DNA of 64,000 bases from Rothia sp. (in: high G+C Gram-positive bacteria) (GTDB taxonomy: Bacteria > Actinomycetota > Actinomycetes > Actinomycetales > Micrococcaceae). Below, in pieces: positions 9,268 to 18,755 of the stretch. The DNA is taken from positions 62,001 to 126,000 of the forward strand of contig JAUNHE010000002.1 in the NCBI GenBank assembly GCA_030524105.1, in the 5' to 3' direction. The notes beneath the pieces were generated by a model. It saw nothing but the letters and a program-made list of their open reading frames with translations. It made no database searches and was not told where the DNA came from. Numbering within the stretch: position 1 is the stretch's first letter; each line of letters opens with the position of its first letter. The translations under genes were made by a program, and so were the position numbers.

Positions 9268-10974
9268 TCAGTCCTGCCGGTTTCTTCTGGCCTTAGGACG
9301 CCGGATGACGGCACCCTGGCTCAGCTGCTGAGATCCAGTATCTGCCCCGGATGCAGCAGCTTCTGTCCTTTGACTCTTAGCCTTAGGCCCGGCCTTAGAG
9401 GCCGAACTCGACTCCCTCTGAGGCCTTGCTTTTGGCTGCGATTTAGCTTTGGGCTTTTTTGTAGGTTTGGCCTGCGGCAAATCAAGCACAGCGGCCTGCT
9501 GCCGCTTGGTCTCCTTCTTAGCCCGGCCGCCAGTTTGAGGGGCTGGCCGGCTTTTAGCGGTTGCACCGGCTTGCTGCTGCTTTTTAGCTTCTTGACGGCG
9601 CCGCTGCCGCTCATCCTGGCGCTGCTGGCGCTGACGTCGACGCTCCTGGGCTGGGTTAAGCCCGGCAAAGCGGTCTAATTCCACACTGGTATCCTGCTCA
9701 AAGACGACCGCTAAAGCAGACCCCACAAAGACCCCTAAGGCAACCCAGAGCGCGCTGAATAAACCAAAAATTAGGGGGTGCGGGCCAACATCGGTAAAAC
9801 GGCCCAAGCCTAAAGAACCGTGGGCAGCCCAACCCAGCATGCTAGTCCAGATTCCGGTCAGTAGACCAATCAGAAGACTCAAACCCAGGGTGGATAGGGG
9901 CCAGGAGATCCAGCGAAAAGAAATTTTGAGGCTAAGCCATTCATCGTAGTGGTTCTCCCCCTCCCTAAAAAACCACCAACCAGCCAAGATGCCGGCAATA
10001 AGGGGAGCCAGTAAGGCCAGATAAGACCAGGGCTGAACCGGCAGCGGTAGCGCCCCCAAAATAGGTAGGCTTGGCATAGCGCCCACCTGGGTCACCTGAA
10101 GATTAACGGCGGTATCCTGGCCAAAGGCAAAGCCAGCCCCGCTGCTCCAGGACATAGCCCAGACCACAAAGTTTGGGATAGCACCCAACTGTAAAAAAGT
10201 AATAGCGGCATCGCCAACAAGACCGGCATGCAGGCTCTGGTACAGGGACAGAACATCATTCCAATTATAGAAAGTGCTGCCGGCAAACAGTAGGCCACCC
10301 AGGCCTACAAAGGCCAGCAGGCCAACCAGGGACGCCTTGCTAGCTGTCCAAAAGTAGGAGCCTGCCCAACGCGAATATTGACTAAAGTGAGAGACCCAGC
10401 GGGCAGCATGAACACCAATCATCCTGGCAAGTGACCTGGATTCAAGCCAGCCGCCGGCCAGTAAGCCCAGGCAGACTACCCAGAGCGGATGCAGGGCAGC
10501 CAGCAGGGGGTGAGAAGAAACGCTGTTACCGGTGGATAAGAAACTTATGAAGGCAGAAAGCAAAGAGTAAGTACAGGCACCGCTGAGCATGGGCACCCAG
10601 AACTGCCCCTCGTAGGAGGCCCGGGCTAACCGCCGTCCTGAGCGTAAGCACAGGGCTAGGGGGATCAGTGTTAAGCCGAGCGGCACAAAACTGACCCTGC
10701 CTGAGATGGCAGCAAAACTGCCGTGGCTAGGGATGTTAAGGTCAAGTGGGACACCGTGCAGCAACTGCCAGATAGCCCCGCCTAGGGCAGCGATATCAAG
10801 CATGTCCCTGTTCTCAAAGCCACCGGCAATCCAGACAGCAATGAGCAAGATCAAGACTGCCGTGTAGGAGTAGAAGGCACTGAGAAAGAGTTCAATACAG
10901 CCCTGCAACCAGAGCGGCATGGGCAGGGGTGGAGGTGTGGCTTTAACAAGGGGCTTATGGCTGCTGGTTTTCAT
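9268..10974 (-). CDS. DUF6350-type polytopic membrane protein
   Basis: A 568-residue protein with about nine to ten hydrophobic segments between residues 20 and 430. A highly charged Gln/Arg/Lys-rich cytoplasmic tail of more than 100 residues follows (ERRRQRQQRQDERQRRRQEA). Its position beside purN-purH matches a family common in Micrococcales. The open frame extends upstream to 11148 but would then run into the divergent SDR gene, so the ATG at 10974 (MKTSSHKP) is chosen. The function is unknown; the basic tail could contact nucleic acid or acidic lipids. Confidence 0.75.
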   Translation of the reverse strand: MKTSSHKPLVKATPPPLPMPLWLQGCIELFLSAFYSYTAVLILLIAVWIAGGFENRDMLDIAALGGAIWQLLHGVPLDLNIPSHGSFAAISGRVSFVPLGLTLIPLALCLRSGRRLARASYEGQFWVPMLSGACTYSLLSAFISFLSTGNSVSSHPLLAALHPLWVVCLGLLAGGWLESRSLARMIGVHAARWVSHFSQYSRWAGSYFWTASKASLVGLLAFVGLGGLLFAGSTFYNWNDVLSLYQSLHAGLVGDAAITFLQLGAIPNFVVWAMSWSSGAGFAFGQDTAVNLQVTQVGAMPSLPILGALPLPVQPWSYLALLAPLIAGILAGWWFFREGENHYDEWLSLKISFRWISWPLSTLGLSLLIGLLTGIWTSMLGWAAHGSLGLGRFTDVGPHPLIFGLFSALWVALGVFVGSALAVVFEQDTSVELDRFAGLNPAQERRRQRQQRQDERQRRRQEAKKQQQAGATAKSRPAPQTGGRAKKETKRQQAAVLDLPQAKPTKKPKAKSQPKARPQRESSSASKAGPKAKSQRTEAAASGADTGSQQLSQGAVIRRPKARRNRQD

Positions 10975-11082
10975 CGTTTTTATCTTGTCACGAACACAGA
11001 AAAGAAGGGAACATGTTGGCCAGCAATTTAGAAAATACCCAGAAATAGCGCTGCCGGCCACAGCTCTTAGGACAAAGCAGCC

Positions 11083-11088
11083 TACACT
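11083..11088 (+). promoter_or_regulatory. -10 box of a leaderless promoter for the SDR gene
   Basis: TACACT followed by 7 nt and the ATG at 11096. It lies in the 121-nt divergent region between the DUF6350 gene and the SDR gene. Confidence 0.5.
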
Positions 11089-11095
11089 GATTGCT

Positions 11096-11872
11096 ATGAC
11101 AGCTTCTTCTTCAGGATACGCGCTTATCACGGGGGCTTCCTCTGGCATAGGCAGCGAGTTCGCCCGCCTCTGTGCCCGTCAAGGCTACCAGCTGGTTTTG
11201 ACGGCACGCTCCCGGGAGCGCCTGGAACACCTGGCCCAGGACATAAGAAGAAACTACGGGGTTGAGGTTGAACTTATTTGTGCCGATCTACGCCGCCCGC
11301 AAGAGGTGAGTACCGTAGTAGAACGGCTTAAGCGAGAGGACAAGCCGGTTGAACTACTGATTAACAATGCCGGTTTTGGTCTGGGTAAATCCTTTGATGC
11401 TGCCCCGGTAGAGGCCCATCTGGATCAGGTTGAAGTACTGGCTAAGGTTCCGCTACAGCTGATGCACACTGCCCTGCACCTTATGCTGGCTCGTGGCCGG
11501 GGCAGGATTATCAATGTGGCTTCCGTGGCTGCCTTCCTGTCCGGGGGCACCTATTCTGCGGTCAAGGGTTTTGTGGTCTCTATCAGTAAGTCAGCTAGCA
11601 ACCAGTACCGGCATAGGGGTGTTAAGGTAAGTGCCCTCTGCCCCGGGTTAACCCGTTCTGACTTCCACAAGAATATGGGTCAGACCGAGCCCAAGGTCCC
11701 CCGGTTTTTCTGGCTGGATCCTCAAAAGGTGGCAGCAGAGGCCTTGGCTGCTAATCAGGCTGGTAAGGCTGTGATCGTTCCCTCTCTGACCTACAAGATT
11801 TTGGTCTTTGCAGCCCGGCTTGTGCCCAGTAGGCTTAGCTCTGCCCTTATTGCCCGTACTAGAAACTACTAG
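11096..11872 (+). CDS. Short-chain dehydrogenase/reductase
   Basis: A 258-residue NAD(P)-dependent oxidoreductase of the classical SDR fold. It shows the cofactor loop TGASSGIG near residues 13-20, the structural NNAG motif, the active-site serine in NVASVAAF and the YSAVK Tyr-Lys pair. It most resembles the DltE/YqjQ-like group that acts on lipid or ketone substrates, but the substrate cannot be read from sequence. The start is set by a leaderless promoter; the frame upstream to 10919 overlaps the divergent gene and is not used. Its TAG stop overlaps the opposing vapC stop in CTAG. Confidence 0.88.
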   Translation: MTASSSGYALITGASSGIGSEFARLCARQGYQLVLTARSRERLEHLAQDIRRNYGVEVELICADLRRPQEVSTVVERLKREDKPVELLINNAGFGLGKSFDAAPVEAHLDQVEVLAKVPLQLMHTALHLMLARGRGRIINVASVAAFLSGGTYSAVKGFVVSISKSASNQYRHRGVKVSALCPGLTRSDFHKNMGQTEPKVPRFFWLDPQKVAAEALAANQAGKAVIVPSLTYKILVFAARLVPSRLSSALIARTRNY

Positions 11873-12306
11873 TCTTCTAGGAAAGGATTTGATGCAGCTA
11901 CTCCCCAGTCACGGTAGATCTGTGCCTTAGCGGAAACAATTTCTAGCTGGTGTACTCGGGCGGTGGCGCAGATTAAGCCCTCTAGGGCTGCGGTGGGTAA
12001 GGGGGTGGCCTGCTCCGAGCCAAGGGCACAGGCACCCGGGGGGGCGGCCTGACCGGCCCAGGCCAGGCTAACTTCTGCATCAATCTCTAGCACATGGTCG
12101 GCAAAACGCTCTATGAGCTCAGCCAGCCAGCGTTCTGTTTCGGCATAGGGGTAGAGTCCTTTAAGCTCACCGAGGCTTAAGACCGAAATATAAAGCACTC
12201 GATAGGAACGCCGTCGCAAAAATGCTAGGACACCCGGGTGGGGGTTAACCTTGCGGATTTCGGCAAGAACGTCCGAATCCAGGAGCAAACCTACCGTAGC
12301 GCTCAT
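11869..12306 (-). CDS. vapC: PIN-domain ribonuclease toxin of a VapBC-type module
   Basis: A 145-residue PIN protein of the FitB/VapC group, expected to cleave RNA using acidic residues. D10 and D12 in LLLDSDVLAEI and E47 in LGELKG are visible. The usual third acidic position in the helix before 'LICATA' is Glu rather than Asp. The usual Asp near 'SAKAQIYRDWG' is shifted, so activity is not certain. The ATG overlaps the antitoxin stop (ATGA), the standard coupling of such pairs. Confidence 0.78.
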   Translation of the reverse strand: MSATVGLLLDSDVLAEIRKVNPHPGVLAFLRRRSYRVLYISVLSLGELKGLYPYAETERWLAELIERFADHVLEIDAEVSLAWAGQAAPPGACALGSEQATPLPTAALEGLICATARVHQLEIVSAKAQIYRDWGVAASNPFLED

Positions 12307-12506
12307 GCTGCCTTAAGAAGACCGTACCTCGTGGCCGGAATCCCTGCAGGATTGGGAGTCAGTAGAAAGTCCAGAAATTCTGAACGCTCCTGGCAGATAC
12401 GGGTGTAGTCCTGAATACTCATGGCTAAGAAACCAGAGCGGGCCGGCACAGCCTTAGCCTGAATACTGCCTTGGATGTTTTCGTGGGGACGAGCTGAAGT
12501 AGACAT
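12303..12506 (-). CDS. Putative antitoxin upstream of the PIN toxin (Phd/YefM-like, start uncertain)
   Basis: A 67-residue ORF from the ATG at 12506; an alternative ATG at 12539 gives 78 residues. The segment GFLAMSIQDYTRICQ resembles the C-terminal half of the Phd/YefM dimerisation fold. The usual N-terminal DNA-binding half is poorly conserved or absent. The pairing and the ATGA overlap with the toxin are the main evidence. The 256 nt between it and the helicase gene hold no other gene I can support. Confidence 0.55.
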   Translation of the reverse strand: MSTSARPHENIQGSIQAKAVPARSGFLAMSIQDYTRICQERSEFLDFLLTPNPAGIPATRYGLLKAA

Positions 12507-12762
12507 AGCCACTGTGCGCTGTTGCGCTTTCCTTTCCATCTGCTCTTGCCTGTACCGGCCTGCGCAACCGCAATGCCGGTTACGCGAATACAGACCGCTT
12601 CGTCATCCGAGCCACCCGTGAACATGGGGTTGGCGTTCAACCAAAGTCGGAGCTTATCGATTGAAACTCTTGAAGCTGCTTTAAAGGGTAGCCTAAAAAT
12701 TTTAGTTTGCAAACATCGGATAGGCTGTTTATGTTAAACCAGCACGGATAAGGACGGTGAAA

Positions 12763-15700
12763 ATGGCCCAACCCCAGGCCTTTGCTACTCTGCCGGTGAC
12801 AGCTGCCGAAATCATCCGGCAGGTGGGCCACAAAACCTATTCTCGCGGCCAGGAGTACATGCGTTCTGGGCGGGTAGCCCACTACAGCTACGATCCTGCT
12901 TCAGGCAGTCTGACCGGAAGTGTTGAGGGCCATAACCTACAGTCCTACAGCAGCAGAGTTATTTTTCCTCAGCCTAAAACCCAGGATTGCCCTCCTTTTG
13001 TAGCCCGCTGTAGCTGTCCGGTGGCTAGCAACTGCAAACACGCTGTGGCCCTCATGCTGACCGCCATCGACCGTGCCGACAAGGCTCGTAAAGCGCTGAC
13101 CGCTGCCTCTTCTACCTGGGCAGCCGGCGGCAGTAAACAGCTGTCAACACCGCAGGAAGACCCGGCCCCCATAAACCAGCAGAGCCTGCTACCTAGCTGG
13201 CGCCGAACCCTGGCACACAGCCTTGCTGCCCGGCCGGATAGGGGGCGAGAGCCCAGAGAGCAGGTTAGTGCAGCCTTGGACCTGAGTTTTACGGTGGCCG
13301 GCAGCTATGCCTTGGGCAGGAGAAGCGGCCGTAAGGCAGAACTTAATCTTCAGGCCCGCCCCCTCTTGTTAGGAGCCCAAGACAGATGGATCAAAGGCGG
13401 TCTGAGTTGGGAAAGCTTTCAGAGAGACCTGCAGCAGGGTGGGAGTCCAGAGAGCAGGCGTATCTACCCAGAACACGCCCAATGGCTGACCGAATTTTAC
13501 TCACTCGTCCGGCCCTGGCAGTCGGCCTATACCTCACACCGGGACTGGGTGAGCCTCACCAAGCTTGATTCTGCCCTGATCTGGACAAGCCTGGCTAAAG
13601 CACAAGAACTTGGTTTGGCGCTGCTCCTTGATGGCCAGGAGCTAGGGGTGGGCCTGGCTGAGGCTGCCAGCATAGAACTGGAGCTTAAGCCTGACCCCCA
13701 GCTAGCGGGGGGCCTAACCCTCACTCCCCTGGTTAAAACCCAGCAGCTCAGTCTGCCGGCTTATTGCTGCCACCGGCTGGGAAACAAGCTGGGTCTGCTG
13801 GCCTTGGGGGCAGCCGGCCAGCAGGCCTACCAGCGGGCAGCCGGCCAGGCCCGACGGCAGCAGCTCCTACCGGCCGCCCTAGAATTAGCTAGCGTAGAGG
13901 GTGAGCAAGGCCGCCAACTTAGCCAGCTGGATCTGCTCTTTATTCCCTTAGCAGAAGGGATCAGCCCCCTGGTGGATTCCTTCTTGGACCAGCAAGAAAT
14001 AAAGATACCGGCTGAGGATACCGCTAGCTTTTACCAAGACTTCTACCCCCAGCTGGCACGGAGCCTGCCGGTTTATAGTGGCAGTCCTGAGCTTGAACTG
14101 CCCCCTAGCCAAGATCCTGTTCTGGTCTTAGAAATTAGTTTTGACCAGCAAGAAAGCCAGCGAGCCGCTAGCAGGTGGTACTGGGATTATCCTCAAGATC
14201 CCCTGGATCCGGCCAGCGAGCGCTGCCAGCTGGATCTTACCGGCCAGGCCGGTGAGCAGGATGGGCTGCGCGATGCCGGCTACGAAGAAAAAATACTGCG
14301 TCGTGTCAGAAAAGTCCGCCCTGCGCTGGACCTTAAGCCAGCACACTACCGGGGCTGGCAGACTCAGGCCCTGCTTCAAAAGTACCTGGCCGGCTACCGG
14401 CAGCTGGAGGGGGTTCGGGTAGATCTCTTAGGCCCTGTTCCAGATTTTAAGGAAATTAAGGAAAAGCCGGTGCTGGAGGTTACCGTAGCTTCTGGTCAGG
14501 ACAGAGACTGGTTTGACCTAGGCCTAGTTTTTAAAATAGGCAGCTGGTATTTGCCTTTTTCTCAGATCTTTGAAGCGCTTAATGCTAACAAGAGCCATGT
14601 CCTCCTGGGAGACGGCAGCTATTTTTCCCTTAACCAGCCCGAGTTTCTGAAATTACAAGAACTGCTTTATGAGGCCAGCAAGCTGAATAATCAGCAGACA
14701 AAAGTCAGGATTTCACCTTATCAGGCCGGCCTTTGGCAGGAGATAGAAGAGTTAGCCAGCAGCACTAATGCCAGCCAAGCCTGGAAAGACCGGGTGGGGG
14801 CTTTGCTGGGCAAGAACCAGCTGCCCCCAGCAGCGGTGCCGGCAAGTCTGCAGGCAGAGCTACGGCCTTATCAGTTGGGAGGTTTTCAGTGGCTTTATCT
14901 GCTCTGGCAGCAGGAACTGGGCGGAATTTTAGCTGACGATATGGGCCTGGGAAAGACTGTGCAGGTTATTGCCCTTATGGCAGCGGTTAAGGCGGCCTAC
15001 CCTCCCGAGGAGCACCATCCCTTCCTGATTCTGGCGCCTACCTCTGTTCTGCCCAATTGGGAGGCGGAGATCCGCCGTTTTGCCCCGGACCTTACCGTTA
15101 AAACCATTAAGCAATCCCAAGAAAAAGCCGGGCAAGATCTAGCCCACATGATCAGCGGTGCAGACCTTGTTCTTAGCTCCTATACTCTTTTTCGCCTTGA
15201 TAGCCAGGCCTACCGGGCTCTGGGGCAGCTTAGACGCTGGGAGGGGCTTATTCTGGACGAAGCCCAGTTTGTTAAGAATGCGCAGACCAAGGCCTACCGG
15301 GCTGCCAGAGACCTGCCCGCCCGCTTTAAACTGGCGGTAACCGGAACCCCTATGGAGAATAAACTTTTGGAGCTCTGGACCTTATTCTCCATTGTGGCGC
15401 CAGGTCTTTTTCCCTCAGCTCGCGCCTTTAAGGATCACTATGCCGGCCCCATTGAAAGCGGTAAAGATCCCCAGGCCCTTCCCCGGCTGCGCCAGCGTAT
15501 TCGCCCCCTTATGCTGCGTAGGACCAAGGACCTTGTGGCCAGGGAGCTGCCGGCCAAAAACGATATGCGCGTCAATGTTCCCCTAGATCCCGCCCATCGG
15601 CAAGCCTACGACACCCTGCTACAGCAGGAGCGCAAAAAGGTCCTAGGACTAATGCAGGACATGGATAAAAACCGTTTTACCGTCTTTCAATCTTTAACCA

Positions 15701-16281
15701 ACCTGCGCCGGATGGCCCTTGATGCCTCCCTGATTGATCAAGACCGGTATGGGCAGCTTGCCTCAGCAAAGATCAACTACCTGCAAGATAAACTAGCTGA
15801 GCTGCTAGCGGACGGCCACAAGGCCCTGGTCTTTTCCCAGTTCACCACCTATCTTAAGAAGATAGCCCAGCGTTTAGATCAGCTTAAGATCAACTATCTT
15901 TATTTGGATGGCTCAACCCGGGACAGGGCTAGCGTCCTTCAGAGCTTTAAGGACGGTGAGGCTGCGGTCTTTCTCATTTCCCTTAAAGCCGGCGGTTTTG
16001 GCCTTAACCTCACCGAGGCCGACTACTGCTTTATCATGGACCCCTGGTGGAATCCGGCAGCGGAAGAGCAGGCCGTGGACCGTCTCCACCGGATAGGTCA
16101 GCAACGGCAGGTCATGGTCTATCGGCTGGTTTCTGCTGGAACCATTGAAGAAAAAGTGATGAACCTTAAAGAGTCCAAGGCTGCCCTTTTTGAGGCAGTG
16201 ATTGAGCAAGAAAAATTTTTTAGCAGTCAGCTGAGCAGCCAGGAAATTCAGCAGCTACTAGCAGATTCAGCAGCTTTTTAG
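12763..16281 (+). CDS. SWIM zinc-finger SNF2-family DNA helicase/translocase
   Basis: A 1172-residue protein. An N-terminal SWIM finger (CSCPVASNCKH, near residues 83-94) precedes a long helicase-associated region and a C-terminal SNF2 ATPase core. The core has DDMGLGKT (near 725), an LDEAQF Walker B (near 830), LMLRRTKD, VFSQFTTYL and the arginine-finger region DRLHRIGQ (near 1106). The family uses ATP to translocate on duplex DNA and acts in repair or transcription-complex recycling. The GTG at 12757 touches the AAGGACGG ribosome site, so the ATG at 12763 is preferred. Its length is normal for actinobacterial SWIM-SNF2 proteins. Confidence 0.9.
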   Translation: MAQPQAFATLPVTAAEIIRQVGHKTYSRGQEYMRSGRVAHYSYDPASGSLTGSVEGHNLQSYSSRVIFPQPKTQDCPPFVARCSCPVASNCKHAVALMLTAIDRADKARKALTAASSTWAAGGSKQLSTPQEDPAPINQQSLLPSWRRTLAHSLAARPDRGREPREQVSAALDLSFTVAGSYALGRRSGRKAELNLQARPLLLGAQDRWIKGGLSWESFQRDLQQGGSPESRRIYPEHAQWLTEFYSLVRPWQSAYTSHRDWVSLTKLDSALIWTSLAKAQELGLALLLDGQELGVGLAEAASIELELKPDPQLAGGLTLTPLVKTQQLSLPAYCCHRLGNKLGLLALGAAGQQAYQRAAGQARRQQLLPAALELASVEGEQGRQLSQLDLLFIPLAEGISPLVDSFLDQQEIKIPAEDTASFYQDFYPQLARSLPVYSGSPELELPPSQDPVLVLEISFDQQESQRAASRWYWDYPQDPLDPASERCQLDLTGQAGEQDGLRDAGYEEKILRRVRKVRPALDLKPAHYRGWQTQALLQKYLAGYRQLEGVRVDLLGPVPDFKEIKEKPVLEVTVASGQDRDWFDLGLVFKIGSWYLPFSQIFEALNANKSHVLLGDGSYFSLNQPEFLKLQELLYEASKLNNQQTKVRISPYQAGLWQEIEELASSTNASQAWKDRVGALLGKNQLPPAAVPASLQAELRPYQLGGFQWLYLLWQQELGGILADDMGLGKTVQVIALMAAVKAAYPPEEHHPFLILAPTSVLPNWEAEIRRFAPDLTVKTIKQSQEKAGQDLAHMISGADLVLSSYTLFRLDSQAYRALGQLRRWEGLILDEAQFVKNAQTKAYRAARDLPARFKLAVTGTPMENKLLELWTLFSIVAPGLFPSARAFKDHYAGPIESGKDPQALPRLRQRIRPLMLRRTKDLVARELPAKNDMRVNVPLDPAHRQAYDTLLQQERKKVLGLMQDMDKNRFTVFQSLTNLRRMALDASLIDQDRYGQLASAKINYLQDKLAELLADGHKALVFSQFTTYLKKIAQRLDQLKINYLYLDGSTRDRASVLQSFKDGEAAVFLISLKAGGFGLNLTEADYCFIMDPWWNPAAEEQAVDRLHRIGQQRQVMVYRLVSAGTIEEKVMNLKESKAALFEAVIEQEKFFSSQLSSQEIQQLLADSAAF

Positions 16282-16293
16282 AAGGCTGGCCAG

Positions 16294-17229
16294 TCAGTGG
16301 GATTTACGCCCCGTAAGGTGCAGGATACCCACCAGGATTGAGCCCAGAAGCATGCCAAAGATCATGGAGCACACAGTTTGTGTGCACCAAAGCAGTAGGG
16401 CGGCAAATCCACCCGAGACTAGGGTCTCAACCCAGTGTTCTAGGCTGTGCACTAGGCTGTAGGGCCAAGTCCAGCCTAGCTTATCAAAACCTTCGAGGAG
16501 AATATGCCCGCCTACCCAAAGCATGGCAAAGGTACCCACAATAGAGATAGTGTTCATCACTGCCGGCATAGCCGCTACCAGCTTTTGACCGAATCTTTGG
16601 GCGGCAGCAGATTTTTTGCCCATCAGGGCCAGGCCGAAGTCGTCCATTTTAACCAGTAGAGCTACAGCCCCGTAAACCAGCAAGGTAATAAAGAAGCCAA
16701 CCACCAGCAGGGTAGCAAGTTTGGTCCAGAACCCGGTTTCGCCGGCTATGGTGTTCATGGAGATCACCATAATTTCGGCTGAAAGAATGAAGTCGGTGCG
16801 GATTGCTCCGGCAACCACCTTTTCTTCCGCCTCCTGTCCCTGCACCAGGGCCGGCTCCTTGTCCGTTACCTGGGTGGTAGTGACCATCTCAATCACTTTT
16901 TCTGCCCCTTCAAAAGACAGGTAGAGCCCACCCAGCATGAGTAGGGGCGTTAAAGCTGCCGGCAGCAACCAGTCCAGCAGGAGGATAATGGCAAGAATAA
17001 ACAGTTTGTTTTTAAAAGAGCCCCTGGCAATTTTAAAGACAATAGGGAATTCACGTTTAGGCTCAATGCCGCGGACGTACTGGGGCACCACCGCCGTATC
17101 ATCAACCACCACTCCAGCTGCTTTAACGCTGGCTCGACCTGCTGCCGCTGCCACGTCGTCAACACTGGCTGCTGTCAGCTTTACCAGGGCAGCAACATCG
17201 TCTAAAAGGGCGGCCAATCCACCGGCCAT
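16294..17229 (-). CDS. DUF808 family membrane protein
   Basis: A 311-residue protein whose N-terminal Asp/Ala-rich repeat (GLAALLDDVAALVKLTAAS) is diagnostic of the DUF808 (YedI) family. About four to five membrane segments follow. The ATG at 17229 has a GGAGAAAACTT ribosome site. It is convergent with the SNF2 gene, 12 nt apart. The biochemical function of the family is unknown. Confidence 0.85.
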   Translation of the reverse strand: MAGGLAALLDDVAALVKLTAASVDDVAAAAGRASVKAAGVVVDDTAVVPQYVRGIEPKREFPIVFKIARGSFKNKLFILAIILLLDWLLPAALTPLLMLGGLYLSFEGAEKVIEMVTTTQVTDKEPALVQGQEAEEKVVAGAIRTDFILSAEIMVISMNTIAGETGFWTKLATLLVVGFFITLLVYGAVALLVKMDDFGLALMGKKSAAAQRFGQKLVAAMPAVMNTISIVGTFAMLWVGGHILLEGFDKLGWTWPYSLVHSLEHWVETLVSGGFAALLLWCTQTVCSMIFGMLLGSILVGILHLTGRKSH

Positions 17230-17302
17230 AAGTTTTCTCCCGTTCTGTCTGCTTAAGCTAAGATCGCCTCCTAGCAGGATCCCAAGAAGACCCTACCAGC
17301 GG

Positions 17303-17325
17303 CACAGGGGCTCTTGCCCCCTGTG
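17303..17325 (-). terminator. Hairpin downstream of the MFS gene
   Basis: CACAGGGG (17303-17310) pairs with CCCCTGTG (17318-17325) across a 7-nt loop, 23 nt past the stop of the minus-strand MFS gene. There is no T-run, so its terminator role is tentative. Confidence 0.4.
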
Positions 17326-17347
17326 GCTTCTCTAAGCATACGTGAGT

Positions 17348-18646
17348 TTAGGATGATTGTTGGTCAAGGCGGTAACGCCAGAGGGAGGGGGCCAGCAAGG
17401 TAAAAAGGGTGACAGCCAGGATACAGGCCAGACCTCCTAGGAGGGCAGCCTGAGCGGAGCCCATCAGCTGGGCAATAAAACCCGATACAGCCGCACCCAG
17501 GTTTGGTCCCCCCGTTACGGTCAGGATAAAGAGGCCTTGCATTCGGCCGCGTAACCGGTCTGGAACAGCAGTTTGAAGGATGGTGCTTCTGAGGATTGAC
17601 CCCACAGAGTCGGCCCAGCCGGCCAGAGCTAGCCCCAGGGATCCTAGCACAAGAGCCGGTAGCTGGGCAGGCAACGGGTCGCTAGGATTGTGCTGCAGAT
17701 AGGCCAGGCCTACCAGCCCAAAAAGTACAAAGCCTAGCCCCCACCCAATATAGGACAGCACCACTAGCCTGCCCCGGGCCTTGATCCTTTTAATCCAGCC
17801 AGAAAAGGCCGCCCCCAGGAAGGCTCCTATGGCCGGGGCGGCAAGCAGAATACCGGCGGCAGTATCCCCACCTCCAAAGGAAACAAGGACCAGGGCCGGT
17901 ATGAGGGGGCGGGCCTGCACCAGGAGCATGCCGATGATATCTACCAGAAAAGTCATCCCTACCACCGGCACCTTTGTCAGGTAACCTATCCCCTCAAGCA
18001 CAGGGCCTATGCCCTGAGCCTGATCTTTGTTTACTTCTTCCTCTTTTTCAGGCAGGATGGCCGGGAGTTTGTAGAGGGCCCAGATTCCTACCAGCAGGGC
18101 AACGATGTTAAGAGAGTAGATCCACTGGTAGCCCATGCTGGCTAGTAGCAGTCCTGCCAGCATGGGGCCCAGGCTCATCCCCAGGGTGCCAACGATCATG
18201 CCAAGAGCATTGGCTGCAGGGAGCAGCTCCTGGCCCACTAGCCGGGGAATGATAGCGGCACGGGCAGCCATATTAAGAGGGTGTAGAAGAGACTGGATAA
18301 AAATGTAGGCGTACAGCAGGTAGACATTGTTGCCGCCCAGCCAGGCCTGCGCCGCAAGCAGTAACCCGTTAACCCAGGCCCCTAGGGTAGCGCCTAAGGC
18401 AACCTTACGCCGGTCGTAGCTGTCGGCAATAACTCCCCCGTACAGCCCTCCTAGGGTTAAAGGTAGCAGGGCTACTATGCCTGTTAGGCCCACGGCAGCT
18501 GTTGAGGAGGTCAGGGCAAAAATATTGAGGGCAATAGCGGTGGAGGTAGTAAAAAAACTTAAGGTAGAAAAAATATTGCCGTACCAGATCCGTCGGTATT
18601 CAAGACTGACCTTGAGGGGAGTAAAATCCATAAACAGCTGAGCCAT
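17348..18646 (-). CDS. MFS transporter (DHA3/EntS-like)
   Basis: A 432-residue protein with about twelve hydrophobic segments. The loop 2-3 motif is GGLYGGVIADSYDRRK, and another conserved loop reads RLRGRMQG. It groups by eye with DHA3-type exporters of drugs or siderophores. The substrate is unknown. TAAACT lies 6 nt before the ATG at 18646, suggesting a leaderless mRNA. A hairpin follows the stop. Confidence 0.85.
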   Translation of the reverse strand: MAQLFMDFTPLKVSLEYRRIWYGNIFSTLSFFTTSTAIALNIFALTSSTAAVGLTGIVALLPLTLGGLYGGVIADSYDRRKVALGATLGAWVNGLLLAAQAWLGGNNVYLLYAYIFIQSLLHPLNMAARAAIIPRLVGQELLPAANALGMIVGTLGMSLGPMLAGLLLASMGYQWIYSLNIVALLVGIWALYKLPAILPEKEEEVNKDQAQGIGPVLEGIGYLTKVPVVGMTFLVDIIGMLLVQARPLIPALVLVSFGGGDTAAGILLAAPAIGAFLGAAFSGWIKRIKARGRLVVLSYIGWGLGFVLFGLVGLAYLQHNPSDPLPAQLPALVLGSLGLALAGWADSVGSILRSTILQTAVPDRLRGRMQGLFILTVTGGPNLGAAVSGFIAQLMGSAQAALLGGLACILAVTLFTLLAPSLWRYRLDQQSS

Positions 18647-18755
18647 AGAATCAGTTTAATGGAATAAAAGGCTTGTCAGAACGTCCTAGCTGGGAGTAAA
18701 CCGGCCCCGCATTAGGCTTGACCTACCTGAGTTATAGTACAGAGAGGAAAGCAGC

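Noticed and set aside
12425..12712. Minus-strand ORF of 95 codons overlapping the antitoxin gene
   Set aside because: No ribosome site, no recognisable domain, and it overlaps the antitoxin in another frame; probably chance.
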